Shown here: one piece after another, positions 11,568 to 23,200 of the stretch
How positions within the stretch are numbered: the stretch's first letter is position 1
How the letters are laid out: every line of letters starts with the position of its first letter
DNA from: Saussurea involucrata
Taxonomy: Eukaryota; Streptophyta; Magnoliopsida; Asterales; Asteraceae
NCBI GenBank assembly: GCA_033807775.1
Contig: CM066317.1
Span: forward strand, 11,181,870 to 11,245,869
Direction: 5' to 3'
DNA length: 64,000 nt
Notes under the pieces: generated by a model
What the model saw: only the letters and a program-made list of their open reading frames with translations
Databases searched by the model: none
What the model was told of the DNA's origin: nothing
Program-made: the position numbers and the translations under genes

Positions 11568-11737
11568 CAAGTGTTGTGGCGTACTGGTTAAGGCCTTAGG
11601 GGATGTAGTGAAATATCCTATTTGTCCAAGGTTCGAATCCAGTCGTACACAACTTGTGGTCACTGATGTTTAATCAGGGCTAATGTCTTACAGTCATTTG
11701 CCAAGAGATTAGTCCAGGCATAACCTAGGACATCCTT
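11568..11737 (+). mobile_element. SINE, 5' part (split by solo LTR)
   Basis: It has box A TGGCGTACTGG and box B GGTTCGAATCC, then TTTGCCAAGAGATTAGTCC and CCTAGGACATCC, matching the SINE at 7216-7415. It is interrupted at 11737 by a solo LTR and resumes at 13311-13325 (TCCTTCCAAAAAAAA). The TSD of the SINE itself was not found. Confidence 0.75.
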
Positions 11738-11985
11738 TGTAACAACCCAATCTAAATAAAGCATACAAGGCAAAAGAATTGCAATATTGGGTCCCAAAAT
11801 ACATTTCATCTGTCTCCAGACTTAGGTTGGCGGAAACAACCTATACACAACTGAGAATAACTACCACTAAAAGTATGAGTGACACTGTCTCTAACTGCAT
11901 CTGTACTCTATCCTGCTCTTGCTCGCTTACCGGAGCCTCCTATTATCTACTTACCTGAAAGGTTTAGTTTGGAAAATGCGAGGGT

Positions 11986-12001
11986 TAGACCATGAGGTCT
12001 A
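11986..12001 (-). other. LTR hairpin with branch-point-like CTAAC (solo LTR)
   Basis: A six-bp stem TAGACC/GGTCTA with a four-base loop, followed on the minus strand by AACCC. The CTAAC adenine (11985) lies 30 nt before the CAG acceptor-like site ending at 11955. Confidence 0.5.
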
Positions 12002-12524
12002 GTGAGCTCCCTCCTGACAGTTCTCAAAATCATTTCAAAACAGTTTATAACTTTCAAATATCTTTGCATAAACTTTCACATAGCTTTTCATAAACTATCA
12101 CATAACTTTACATAAACTTTCACGGATAAATCCGCTCCCGTAAATGGCACCCTAAAGTCACTCAAGAGTGACAACGAGTCAGTCTCACGCTGCCTTACAG
12201 GGTCACTCTTCCCATGGCATAAACGGGTCACTCCTCCCGGCATGAGCACTGGCGGGCCACACCCCCGACTTAGCCAGTTTACGTCTATCACAATGTATGC
12301 ATACATCTCACATAAAACTTTAAACAAACTTTCATGCAGTTAAAAGCATAAGAATAAAACATGACATTTCTCATCATGTACTCACTTTAGAAAATACGTT
12401 AAAAGTCACGTATTTTAGTTAGAAAAACTCACTTGGTGCGTTTAACATCTTGCTTTACTTTGCTTCTGACTTACAATCAGGTTACCTGAGAAATGGATGA
12501 AATATAAGCTGACTGGGTGCTAAA

Positions 12525-12695
12525 CCCAAACTTTCCGGACGAAACTACCGGACACTCTCTACTTTCCGGATGAAACTACCGGACACTCTACTTTTCGGAT
12601 AAAACTACCGGACACTCTACTTTCCGGATAAAACTACCGGACACTCTACTTTCCGGATAAAACTACCAGACACTCTACTTTTCGGATGACTATGC
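12525..12695. repeat. 29-bp minisatellite inside the solo LTR
   Basis: Five units with start points at 12542, 12573, 12602, 12631 and 12660 (29-31 bp apart). Each contains AACTACCGGACACTCTAC and TTCCGGAT, rich in the palindrome-like TCCGGA. It sits at the LTR position where other families carry a different tandem repeat. Confidence 0.8.
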
Positions 12696-13310
12696 TATCT
12701 GGATGTCACTCATCCGGACAGTCATTCCATCCGGGTTCTTTATCCTATCCGGACACATTGTCCGGACACTTGTCCAGACTTACCGGACGACGGCTGTTAA
12801 GCTTATTGGGATCGAGGTCTGCCAACAAGCTCTTAACCCAGCGAAAATACGATACAATCAGATTAATAAGCATACTCAGATCTTTCCTTACTAACTCTTT
12901 GTTGCTAAAACACAAGGATGAACGTCTAATCTCCCTTTAGGGCATCATTCTCAACTTTTAACTAAAACCCTCAAACATACCACAATCCAGCTGAACATCT
13001 AAAATAAGAATTGGAGGTGGGGATTACATGATAGAATCACTGTAGAATCAGACTCCAAATCTAATTTCTCTTCCAAATTTGTGGACCGATGACGTTTCCT
13101 TCTCCAATTGCAATAGAAACCATCTTCTCCCTTTCTCTCCTCTCCTTCAAGCCGCCAATAATAGAAATAACATGATCAGCTAGGGTTTTGTGCCCCAAAG
13201 TGAGAGCTTTTATACCCTCTTCACGAAATTACAAATCAGCCCCTAAACTTTAAAATTTCGCAACTTCCTTCACATAACTTATTCTGTTCAAAAAGATCTC
13301 GGTTATTACA

Positions 13311-13325
13311 TCCTTCCAAAAAAAA
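13311..13325 (+). mobile_element. SINE, 3' end after the solo LTR
   Basis: TCCTTCC followed by eight A residues completes the SINE begun at 11568; its first five bases are the LTR target duplication. Confidence 0.7.
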
Positions 13326-15083
13326 CCCATCTAAATGCTTTGTATTATAGTATACATAGTGATAAAATTAATCGTAAGAAATTATAAATCAACGAAATTT
13401 AATATATTATCTCCATTTTCTTGTAATCCTCATTTTTATATACATTTTCCATTTTTTTTGTTTTCAGAAAAATGGTACAATTGTTTTGGTTGGATTTGAG
13501 GGCATGTTAACCACGTTATTCTTGATTTTTGCATTTCTTATGCTCTTTGCATTGTTTCACAAAAAGAATTATTGAAGTTTATCAAAATAAAAAAAAAGAA
13601 TTTTTGGATAACGTAAAAAATTATATGAAAATGCATTTCAATATTTCTTATAAATTAGTTTGTAAATTAAATCAAATTGATACCACAACAAAATCGGATT
13701 TATAGGAAATAAAAAATGTTTTAAATGTTATTACAAAAAATCGTGTTTATATGATGCTAACAATGTCTTAATAACGTTTTATACGTCTTCAGTTGAGTAA
13801 AAGTCAACATGAAAACATCATGATCAAGTTGTTATGCACGTTCCCCACTCACGGGTTTTGCACAATGTTCGTAGCTACGCCGTCACTCATTGAGACACAA
13901 ATAAACAACGTCCAACATATGCATGTCTGATATGCACGAGAAACAGATTCAAGATACATGGACTATCTCCGAAGATATGTCACCATCTCAAAGTACCATA
14001 GTAACATATGATCACACAATTATCAAGAATGCATAATGCCACTTTATACAATAAGACATCAATGCATGAAATCGTAATCAGAGTTTTAAAGAGTTCATAA
14101 ACATTCAAGGGTTTATAAAATCAGGATAAGATAACTCACCACAAGCCCTATGGATAGAAAGTCCAAACAGAATGCACGAATTAACCAAATTAAGATAAGT
14201 GTTAAACCCTCCTAAATTATCCCAAAATACCACTTTTACAAACCCCTAAGCAATCCTCTAGAAAGATGCTTCCATCCTGGTTCGAAACGAGAAATGAAAC
14301 GAACAAAAGCGCACCACAACAACGGCTTACGCGACTTGTGCCCGACTTAGATTGCGCAACCTTTTGTTGTGCGCTACTTCATCCCCAAAAGGTATCCGTG
14401 CCGATCCTTGTACTATCGGGATGGTGGGGTAAACCTCATCGGGTATGATGAGTTTTCGAGGGTGTTTGTAACATCTTAGGCGAATGCCATATTGTCGATT
14501 ACAAGAAGGAAGATTCTAGGTAGGCTGAAGATTTTGTGTAGGACTGACGAGGACTTCAGAAGTTTAAGTGGAGGAGTTTGTAACTACCCGTCCCACATGG
14601 ATATAATATAAGATCTGTGAGCTCCTTATAAGCCTCAAGTTGTGGGCTACCAATAACTTCCACTATGATTTTAAGTTGGACTTGAAGTTATTAAGCCAAC
14701 ATGTTGCTTTGGGCTTTTGGGTGTTACATTTTTCAATTATAACGATGTCTCCTAAAACTTGTTAGGATGGCCAAAAGCGTCATATGAGCTATCTGCAACA
14801 CTCTTAGATACAACACTTATATTGTTTGGTCCTATAAACTTAAGTTTTATAAAGCAGTCAATTGGGACACTTAGACATTTATGGCGTCCTATACTCCCAA
14901 TTTTGTTGTAGTATGTCCTAATAAACAACATATAAGACCGAACAACAAATCGTATAATCTAAAAGTGTTACAATAAATTTATAATATGTTTATAATCAGT
15001 CTTATAAACTTATTGCCTATGAAGTAGTATGCTAGGACGTTTACACCTTTTTGACGTCCTACAAGTACAATTTTATTGTAGTG
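13326..15083. other. Unclassified repeats; possible CACTA right end
   Basis: No gene is seen. At 14579-14728 a 150-bp piece has LTR-like ends (TGTAACTACCC ... GGGTGTTACA) but no TSD. From about 14740 to 15083 the sequence carries repeated TAGGACGT/GGACGTC-type subterminal text and ends TTATTGTAGTG, the complement of a CACTACAAT terminus. That suggests the right end of a CACTA (En/Spm) element; no matching left end was found. Confidence 0.3.
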
Positions 15084-15193
15084 TGCTTTGCCCTGATTGA
15101 AACTCGGCTCGAAAACCCACATTCTTAGTTGGACTTAAGTGAGATGAGAGCGAGCATTATCCATAAAATATGATTTCATGCGTGATCTATTCA

Positions 15194-15913
15194 GGTGCGT
15201 TTGGTACGCAGACGGGACAGGACAGGGAAGAACGAGACAGAACAGGACAGGACAGGACAGCTGTTCAACGTTTGGTAAGGCATGATAGAACTGGACAGAA
15301 CAGAACAAGACATGTTAAATGACCAGTTTACCCCTAGTGAGATGTTTAGTGTTTTAACACCAAATAATCAACCATGGTTCATCATCTCCATATCCATCGA
15401 GATTCATGTGGAAGAAATCGCAGGTCACCGGTGGAAGAAATCGCATCAGGGACGATTTTGATTTGTATGTTATTGGCTATGGTATTATTTGATTTTGAGG
15501 AAACCGTGAACCAGTGGAACAATGGAGGAAACCGTGAAAGAAGCAGAAACGAAGATCTAGGGTTCAAAGAAAGACGATTTTGATGAGAGAAGATTACGTG
15601 GGTGAAGAGAAGCAGATTTTGAGGAGAAGAGAAGCAGATGCAGATTCTGATTTTGGATTTCAGGAGGGTCGTGGGTGAAGAGAAACAGATTTTGAGGAGA
15701 AGAGAAGCTGATTTTTTAGGAGAAGAGAAGGGTGAGGGTAGATTGGTCTAATGAGAGTGTGTTCCACTTAGTTCCAGGGGGAGGGAGGGGACACGCGTGT
15801 CCCATGGTTGTCCAACTTAGTTCCACTTTGTTCCATATATGGTCACTCCAAACATGGGACAAGTGTGTTCTGTTCTGTCCTGTCCCACGCTGTCCACCGT
15901 ACCAAACGCACCC
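15194..15913. mobile_element. Non-autonomous TIR element, 720 bp
   Basis: The left end GGTGCGTTTGGTACG and the right end (complement GGGTGCGTTTGGTACG) are inverted repeats. Subterminal GACAGGACAG runs on the left are mirrored by CTGTCCTGTC on the right. TTCA occurs on both sides (15190-15193, 15914-15917) and could be the TSD, though the ends differ by one base. The internal GAAGAGAAG-rich sequence has a 69-codon open frame without recognisable domains. Superfamily uncertain (hAT or Harbinger). Confidence 0.6.
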
Positions 15914-16418
15914 TTCATAAACAAACGTGGAACATAAAGTCGGACGTTGATTTAAATCTTTGTGTTTTTTGAATTATTTAGACTCGTAATTATTTACAAG
16001 ATAACACACATTAATTTTATTTATAATGTTTATTTTCAAATATTTGAATTCTAAAAATGATATATAATATTATTATGAAACATTATATTATTATACAAGA
16101 CAAACGAAAAACATATCGTACTATAAAATATTTTTTTGAAAAAGTCATGTACCAAAGGTACCTCAAGGAAAGCAATGAAAACGTACAAAAGAAAAGACAA
16201 ACGAATAGTTTGTTATCGTTGCCCTATAGACCTAATAAACGTGTCGCGTTCAAAGTTAAATGGGTTGAGAGTTTCTGACCTTAACCGTCCCGTTTAATGA
16301 ACGGGTCAGAAAATCCCAACCCTAACCCGACCCGTCTAACCCGTTTAACATTTATAAAACTAAAAAATAAATATCGAAAGTTCACAAAAAAATTAAATAT
16401 CCAAAATTCAAATGAAAA
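15914..16418. other. AT-rich DNA, no gene seen
   Basis: It contains a short ACCCGACCCG/ACGGGTC-type block near 16280-16345, common in plant repeats, and nothing I can assign. Confidence 0.4.
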
Positions 16419-16620
16419 TGTTAGAATTGTAGAGTCGATTGATAGATTGAGAGACACACTTGAGATGGCTGAATCGGCCGGTTTTCATATAATAAGAGAG
16501 TGTTACAAATGAAGTGTCTAACCTAATAATGAACCCTAAGAGATCTATTTATACAAGGTGAGTTTCACATAATTACAGAAAGGACCCTGAACTATACATA
16601 TTGACAATAATACTCTAACA
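16419..16620 (-). mobile_element. 3' LTR of a copia element
   Basis: On the minus strand it runs from TGTTAGAGTATTATTG (starting 16620) to AATTCTAACA (16419), 202 bp, with TATAAATAGATC at about 16546-16557. A polypurine tract GAGTTTGAGGGGGG lies directly upstream on the minus strand (16621-16634 on +). Together with the pol tail at 16635-16745 this marks the 3' end of the element. Confidence 0.75.
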
Positions 16621-16745
16621 CCCCCCTCAAACTCAAGTAGGGGAAGAATGAGACAAATTGAGTTTGGAAACAAGGACCCGAAAACGTCCCGGAAGATGAG
16701 CTTTGGTGAAGATGTCTGCTGTCTGATCAATGGTTGAGATTGGTA
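16621..16745 (-). pseudogene. C-terminal end of copia RNase H
   Basis: The minus-strand translation contains ISTIDQTADIFTKAHLPGRF, the conserved last block of copia RNase H (usually DQ-ADIFTKPL), followed by the polypurine tract. Only about 35 codons are left. It abuts, head to head, a plus-strand integrase of copia type. Confidence 0.7.
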
Positions 16746-17601
16746 GAAGCGGTCTACCTCCGTCTCCCCTTACAATCCTCAAATCTTGTTGCGTCTGCTT
16801 CCAGTACCCCTTCCTTTGAATTATGGCATAAACGTCTAGGACATTTATCTCTAGCTAGGATAAAACTGTTAGCTAGTTCAGGACTGTTAGGCAACACCTC
16901 TTCTGAAAACGTTTCTTGCTTATCCTGTCAACTTGGCAAACACCATGCCTTGCCCTTTCAACTAAATGAATTTAAATTTGCTTCCCCTTTTGACCTCATT
17001 CACTCTGATGTTTGGGGGCCAGCACCACATCCATCTATGGGTGGTTATCGATACTTTGTTATCTTTATCGATGATCACACACGCTTCACATGGATATATC
17101 TCATGAAACATCGATCCGAACTACCTCAAATATATATCACCTTCGCTCGTATGATTCTGACCCAGTTTTCGAAGCCCATAAAGATTCTTCGAGCAGATAA
17201 TGCTATGGAATACAAGGAATCTTCTCTCCTCTCTTTTCTTCAATCTCAAGGTACTCTTTCACAGTACTCCTGTTCCGGCACCTCTCCGCAAAATGGATGT
17301 GCAGAACGTAAACATCGCCATATCCTCGACACTGTTTGTACTCTATTAATCTCAGCCAAATGTCCAGAACGTTTTTGGGGCGAAGCTGCCTTCACGGCTG
17401 TCTACACCATCAACCGTCATCCTACTCCCATCCTAAATCAAAAGTCTCCCTATGAAGTGCTCCATGGGGTCTCCCCTGCATATGAACTCCTAAAAGTATG
17501 GGGTTGTGCCTGCTTTGTTCAGTTGCAACCTCATGAACACACCAAACTCGAACCTCGTTCTCGATTATGCTGCTTTCTTGGCTATGGTATTGAACACAAA
17601 G
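16746..17601 (+). pseudogene. Copia GAG-pre-integrase and integrase fragment
   Basis: About 285 uninterrupted codons. The pre-integrase zinc motif is ELWHKRLGHLS ... CLSCQLGKHH. The integrase core has the first Asp in LIHSDVWGP, the second in ILRADNAMEY, and Glu in PQNGCAERKHR (DD-E triad). The C-terminal KVWGCACFV and CCFLGYGIEHK blocks follow. The frame is cut at 17601 by the LTR of gypsy element D. Lack of stops suggests a fairly young copy; protease, RT and RNase H are missing on this strand. The minus-strand 3' end beside it suggests an inversion within one element, or two insertions. Confidence 0.8.
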
Positions 17602-17916
17602 TGTAACGACCATGTCTATTTCTGAAAGGATTCCTATGTTTTGTGTTAAGATAAAAAAATAAAGGAAGTTGAGGGGCCAGTTGGTATTTAAGGGAAAGAG
17701 TATTAAGGGCACTAAACCCTAGGAATGCACTCTTTTTGTGTGTGGCGGCTCGGGAAAAACGCAGAGCAGAGAGAAAGCAGGAAATTGGCGATTTCAATCT
17801 TTTGGGAGAAAGAAAGAAGGAATTTCCTAGCAATCAACTCAGGTAATTAATCTAACTTACCTTCTCCCTAGTTTCTATTCTTGGTGTTTTGATTAATGGA
17901 GTTTGGAGTCCAGTAT
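17602..17916 (+). mobile_element. Gypsy element D, 5' LTR, first part
   Basis: It begins TGTAACGACC directly after the copia codon frame and has a TATTTAAG box near 17683. It is interrupted at 17916 by solo LTR C; the TSD AGTAT (17912-17916, 36910-36914) proves that continuity resumes at 36915. Confidence 0.8.
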
Positions 17917-18508
17917 TGTAACGTCCCAAAAATTACAAGGAATTTAAAATTTTAAAAACATGCATTTCATTATAAAACAATCACAATTTAATAATTCATA
18001 ACTCAAATGAAGTTAACGTCGTTAACTCGAACAGTCAATAAAGTTTATGCAGCGGAAATTTCATAAAATAAAATCCAAAGGTTTGAAAGTGAAACTTAAA
18101 TAATTCTTGACACTCCGCGCCTAGTGTGTGTACCGTCAAGCCCGACTGTCGCTCGCACCTGAAATCACAACATATTGGGAAAAGGGTAAGCTAAACGCTT
18201 AGTGAATCCTATCACAAACGCAGGTAGCAACCCCACGTATATCGCCCCTACTCGCCAGTAGGCAACATCACCATCACCACGGATATAAATCCACATAATA
18301 ATTAACGTATAAATGCGAACCTCGGTCCCACCGAGCACACCAAAAATATATCGATACAAGCTCAGTCCCACCGAGCCCTCGGTCCCACCGAGTAAAGATA
18401 ATACAATTGTACTAGCTCAGTCCCACCGAGCCCTCGGTCCCACCGAGTTCCTACGCCACCCGCGTATACAAACTTCGGCCCCACCGAGTTCCTACGCCAC
18501 CCGCGTAT
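17917..18508 (-). mobile_element. Solo LTR C, first part
   Basis: This is the minus-strand LTR end TGTAACGTCCC (on +). Together with 35515-36909 it makes a 1987-bp solo LTR with TSD AGTAT. It contains a GCTTACC hairpin, a TTTCAG acceptor-like site (ending 18159) and several CTCGGTCCCACCGAG dyads at 18320-18490. It is split by element A, TSD CGTAT (18504-18508, 35510-35514). Confidence 0.85.
18187..18201 (-). other. LTR hairpin (element C)
   Basis: Stem TAAGC/GCTTA with a five-base loop, preceded on the minus strand by TTCAC and followed by CC. The CTTAC adenine (18187) lies 28 nt before the acceptor-like TTTCAG ending at 18159. Confidence 0.5.
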
Positions 18509-20241
18509 TGTAATAACCGGGTATATTATTGGTTTATTTATTTTCATTATTTTGATTTTAAGAGAGGTTTGGGATTAATATTATGGAGTTATAAGTTAAA
18601 GGAGTATACTTTAGTTTTATTTGGAAGTTTAAGGTTGTGTTTTGCCAATTAAGAGGAGTTTGAGGTTCGTTTGGTTAATATGTTAAATATCTAGATATTT
18701 GTAGTCTATGTAGTGTATATGTGTGGGTTTTGTGCTCAGGGAAAGAGAGAGAGAGAGAGACGTACAAGAGAGGGAGGGGAGAAAGAAGAGAAGGAAGAAA
18801 GGAAGAAGAAGAGCAATAGAGAAATGGATAGAGATGAAGAGAAAAGGAAGAACAAAGCTTCCCATTTTTTTATTGAAGATTTATGTTAGTCTTTGAAGTT
18901 ACTTCATCTTCTTCAAGGTATGGTTAATATCTTCATCTTTGATAGCAATCTCCATTTTTAGTTTAAGGTTTGAGTTTTAAGTTTTTGGGGTTAAAAGTGA
19001 TGAATCTTTGGTTGGATTTTATTAGATTAAATGATGTTTTGATAATTGGTAATTGTGGGAAAAGGTCTAAAACATTCATTAGTTCATTTTGAAGGCTTAA
19101 AATCGATTTGGGATGATTTGGGGTTGAGAAGGGTGAGTTTTCGGATGATTTTCAAGTGCAGGTGCTCCGCGCTACCTTGGTGCTAGTAAACCAGCGCCAA
19201 AAGGCGCGCCAAGCACTGTTTCAGCATTTTTCAGTTTTTGTTTCTTGCGTACCGGAGTCGTTTTAAGGCGTAATATAGGGGTATGGGTACTCGTTTTGAG
19301 TGTAAAATAGCATTTGAACACATTGAACATATTTGTAAGTGCCAATTACAAACCCAAAGTCTTTTGATTGATGTCGGTTGTCCCGTTTCTAGCTCGGTTG
19401 TGTTTCGGGAGTGTCCGGTGAGTTGTTAAGGTTGTCAATTGTCGTAGTGAGTCTTGTATACATATAAGTATGTGGATTTCATCAATATGTATATATTATA
19501 TACAGGTTCGGTTACCCCTCGTCAGCGTGGCTTGGGTGGTGTTCGGTTGTGGCGTTAATTGCCGGTTTTGCTCTTTGGTATCGTTTGCGCGTGTGTGGCT
19601 TCAAACTACCAACAAAGTGAGTTTTTCTTTAAAATGTTTTCAAATGGAATACATATATGTGATTAAATGTAATATTGTGCATATAGTGTTTATATGAGTA
19701 TTACATTGTATGGGTACTAGTTGGCCGGGCTTAGGACCGGTGAAAGTTGGCTGTACAGAGGGACAGTGGTGTTGGCTGTATTTAGTACAACGGTGTAAAT
19801 TAATTAATTGGCTTGCTACCAATTAATATGGCCAAGGAAAAGAAAGGAGAAAGAGATGAAAAGTTACATGATGTATGAGTCATAATTGGTATTCTTATGT
19901 GAATTATGTGTATGATGTTGTGCAAATGTTTTCTTTAACTAACGGGGATTTTCTCACTAGACCTCAAGGTCTAACCCTCATTTTTGTTTTAAAATATGTT
20001 TTCCAGGTCATGGAGCAAACAAAAGACAATGATAGAGTTTATCATGTTTAGCTTTTGTGGAAAATGAATGATTATGAAGATTCCAGTTGTATTTAGTATC
20101 TATTATGTATTTTACTTTATTCGAAAAAGTTTGTACTGTAAAGACCTAATTGTAGAATCTAAGGGACCGTATTTGAAATATGATATGTTATTTTGAGGTG
20201 AAATATATGTATTTTGTGTGTTGGGATTAAGGGACGTTACA
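18509..20241 (+). mobile_element. Gypsy element A, 5' LTR
   Basis: TGTAATAACC ... GGACGTTACA, 1733 bp, followed two bases later by the primer-binding site. It differs from the 3' LTR copy (23785-24037 plus 34030-35509, also 1733 bp) at about a dozen positions by eye. It contains a GA-rich block, a donor-like AAA|GTGAGT (19617), a hairpin at 19958-19973 and an acceptor-like TTCCAG (ending 20006). Confidence 0.9.
19958..19973 (+). other. LTR hairpin with CTAAC (element A)
   Basis: Stem TAGACC/GGTCTA with loop TCAA, between TCTCAC and ACCC. The branch-point-like adenine (19974) is 32 nt from the acceptor-like AG at 20005-20006. Repeated in the 3' LTR at 35226-35241. Confidence 0.55.
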
Positions 20242-20243
20242 AA

Positions 20244-20257
20244 TGGTATCAGAGCCC
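20244..20257 (+). other. Primer-binding site, element A
   Basis: TGGTATCAGAGCCC, complementary to the 3' end of plant initiator tRNA-Met, two bases after the 5' LTR. Confidence 0.9.
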
Positions 20258-23200
20258 TAGTTTAAGGGATTTAGGTATTTGTACCCGTACCTAGACTTAA
20301 ACTGCATGTGAAGTAGGACGTCCTTGATATATTAGAACCTTGGGATATTAAGTATAACAAGGTAGAAGGAACATCATGTAAGGTAAATTCGAGTTACACC
20401 TGGCCAGTGTAATTGTGAACTTACAGTTACATGTTTGGACTGGAATACCTTATTATATGGGGAATGTGCTTATGTGTATATTAACCTTGTTGAAATCTAC
20501 AGAGTGGCAAGTCGGTCTCGACATATGGATAGAGACGAAGACAGGTATATTTATATAAACTCTACACGTGCTAAAGTGCTATTTGAATTCGGTGCAAACC
20601 GATTAATTGTGTTTTCAATCTTTTGTTGCTTATTTGCATTAGAAAAGAATTTGATAATTGTGTTGGTAATATAGATAGGAGTGGAGTGCCTATTAAGTTA
20701 TTTTTGATAATCTTGTTGGAATTTGAGGTAGTAGTAAGTATAGGATGGTGTTGGAATTTGATTTTGTTAAAACTTTCGATTAGGTAATGATAAGTGATCC
20801 TTGGTAATTCTGTATATATTGGAATAAGTAGTTATGATGAAAGAAGAGATTGTTGGGTGATTGATTTAAGGTTTTCATTTGTTAACAAATTTTATATTGG
20901 GGATATATGAATTATTTGTGATAAGGCTTAGTAAGAGTGTAGGTTTGGAAGCATTTGGTGTGAAAAGAGGTTGGTTCTAATTTAGTAAGAGTGTAACAAA
21001 TATTTTGGATGATATCGAAATTAGTATGTTTATTCATTATGATATTGCTTGAGATAAATTTAAGTGAGAAATCAAGAATAATCGAAACTAGAAAGTGGTT
21101 GGTAGTTTAATTTGGAATGATTGATCTAACACTTGCAATTGTTAGCAATTTTCAAATTGAAGGTGCATGTTAGAATTTTGGAAAGATATTGCGAAAGTGT
21201 AGAATGTGGCGTTGTGTAAAATTCAGTATTTCAAACGCTAGGTTATGCCTCCAAATGTTAAAGTTTATGTTATAAATAAAATTTCAAATGTGTTAGATGA
21301 TTTGTGATATATATATAATTTTGTGCTAATCGAGGCACGAGGTGAAATAAAGATGTACTGATTTTGTTAATAAGATGTTTTTATGGTTGTTATATTTTGG
21401 GGATGGGTGTATAGTGTGGACCCAAATTGTTTATTATCGTTTTGAAAGATGATGTTAATGATATTTGAGAAATGAAAAAGCGTGTGGTTGTTTCGAGCAT
21501 GAATGTGATTTCGGATTAACTCGGTTAAATTCCTGATTTGAGGTGTGGTGAAATTATTGGTGAAGTATAATAATTGTGGGAATTGGGTGTGTGCGATTGG
21601 TTTAGAGGTGAAAGAAAGCTAGCTCATAGGATCGGTCTAGAGTAAGCACTTCCTAATGAGCTATCCTTGGGGAAACGTGTTTTATGGTAAGAAGAGAGTA
21701 GAAGAAAATAGTCGAATGTAATGATCGGGGTGAAGGACCATGCGATAGGGCGTGGTAGTAGTACGAGAGTGATGTTGTGGCAAGTGTGGAAATCAATTGT
21801 AATCTAAGGTTCGTGGTCGGTGTAATTAATGCAAGAAAGTGTTGTCTGTCTTAGATGTATTTTGGATTAGAGAAGTGACGGTAGAGTTGGGGATGACCTA
21901 TGGAGGAAAGTTCAACTACGGATTAAGGTGATACTCCAAGTTGATTTTTGTAATCTATTGGGGAGTAGAATGTCGTTATTTTTGGAGGGTTGGATTGTTG
22001 GGACATTTTAGAGACAGTGATCGAAGGCGCAGTGTGTACAGTCAGCCGATGCCAAGGGAAAAGGTAGAGTACTTAGTGTAATTTATTGCTTTCTAGAACA
22101 TAGGAGTATGTATGCTAGATTGCCTGGTGCTTATTACACTTTGCTGCACGACTATTGCTTGCTAGTAGGAATTTATGCTAGTCCTGATAGGTTGTTAAGT
22201 GAATGCCTTATAAGTGGTATACAGTAGAAACTAAATAACCATAGAATGTTTGATTTAGTTCTATTGCGCAGCTCTTGTTTGAGTCTAACCGTCGTGGGAT
22301 AGAATCTTTTATTCGAATGTCTATATGTTTTCACACTGTATGCGTCTGTGCATTCGCGAGGCGACTCGTCATGACTAGTGGAGATTCCGTCATAGCAAGG
22401 GTAGTAGGATGAGGTGAACCTGGAGTCTAGATGTGTGAATGTTATCGGTATGATTGATCTGAGATAATATACCTTGTTTGTATCATACGGGTTTTCTTCT
22501 TGGAATAAGAGTTGTTTTAGTTAGGAGGGTACTAAATTATTAGTATGCGCCTTGGTATTGAAGGGTTACGCTTAGTGAGAGTTCATTCAGCCTTTCCCGT
22601 GTTGATTCTGCGGAAGGGTTTAGCCGAAGCAAGTAAGGTTGTACCGTTAGAAAACACCAGATTGGATTGGCGAATTTAAGTTGAAAAAGGGATTTATATT
22701 ATTAAGTGTTATGATTAGTGTCATGAATATTTTTACGGAGTTGTGATGAATTCTTTTCGGCTTAGTTTTGTAGTGAAATTATTATATGATGATTTAGTAA
22801 TTATATTAGTTGGGTAAGGTGAGACCGGTGTTGATAAATTTCAATTGCGGAGTGGTTTAAGTGAAACAAATGTCTAAAGATTTGTGTTAGTATTTTGGTG
22901 CTAAGTTGGAGATGTGAGGAATTGATGTGATAGCGAGTTTGTTATTTATCAAGAATGAATTAGTATTGATATTTGGATAGAAGTCGGTATGAGTTATGGT
23001 GGTGAGGTTATTGAGATAATTGAAATGTTTGAGATTGTGTTTTGCTGATATTCGAGAAATTAAGTTGCTATTTAGACTTTATTTTAATTTGATAAATGAT
23101 TTGGTGTCAAGTACAATTAAGCATTGAGGTGAGAGTATTGCGGTTATACTATGCTAGTATAAGAAATGGAAAAGATAGAATGAAGTTTACGGGTTCGATA

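Larger units (their letters stand above)
11738..13310 (-). mobile_element. Solo gypsy LTR of the D family, TSD TCCTT
   Basis: On + it runs from TGTAACAACCC to GGTTATTACA, 1573 bp, flanked by TCCTT at 11733-11737 and 13311-13315. The sense strand is minus: a TATAAAAG box near 13205, a donor-like GTGAGT (12432-12427), a hairpin TAGACC/GGTCTA (11986-12001) and an acceptor-like TTTCAG (ending 11955). Long similarity to the LTR at 36915-38057, for example the block with GATGTATGCATACAT, assigns the family. No internal region remains, so it arose by LTR-LTR recombination. Confidence 0.85.

Noticed and set aside
14588..14612. GTCCCACAT plus TATAATATAAG resembling a plant snRNA promoter
   Set aside because: No U-snRNA or U6 sequence follows at the expected distance; the motif is common in plant repeats.
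10583..15083. CACTACAAAA at 10583 as left end of a CACTA element ending at 15083
   Set aside because: The 3-bp flanks differ (TAA and TGC), and subterminal repeats are absent on the left.
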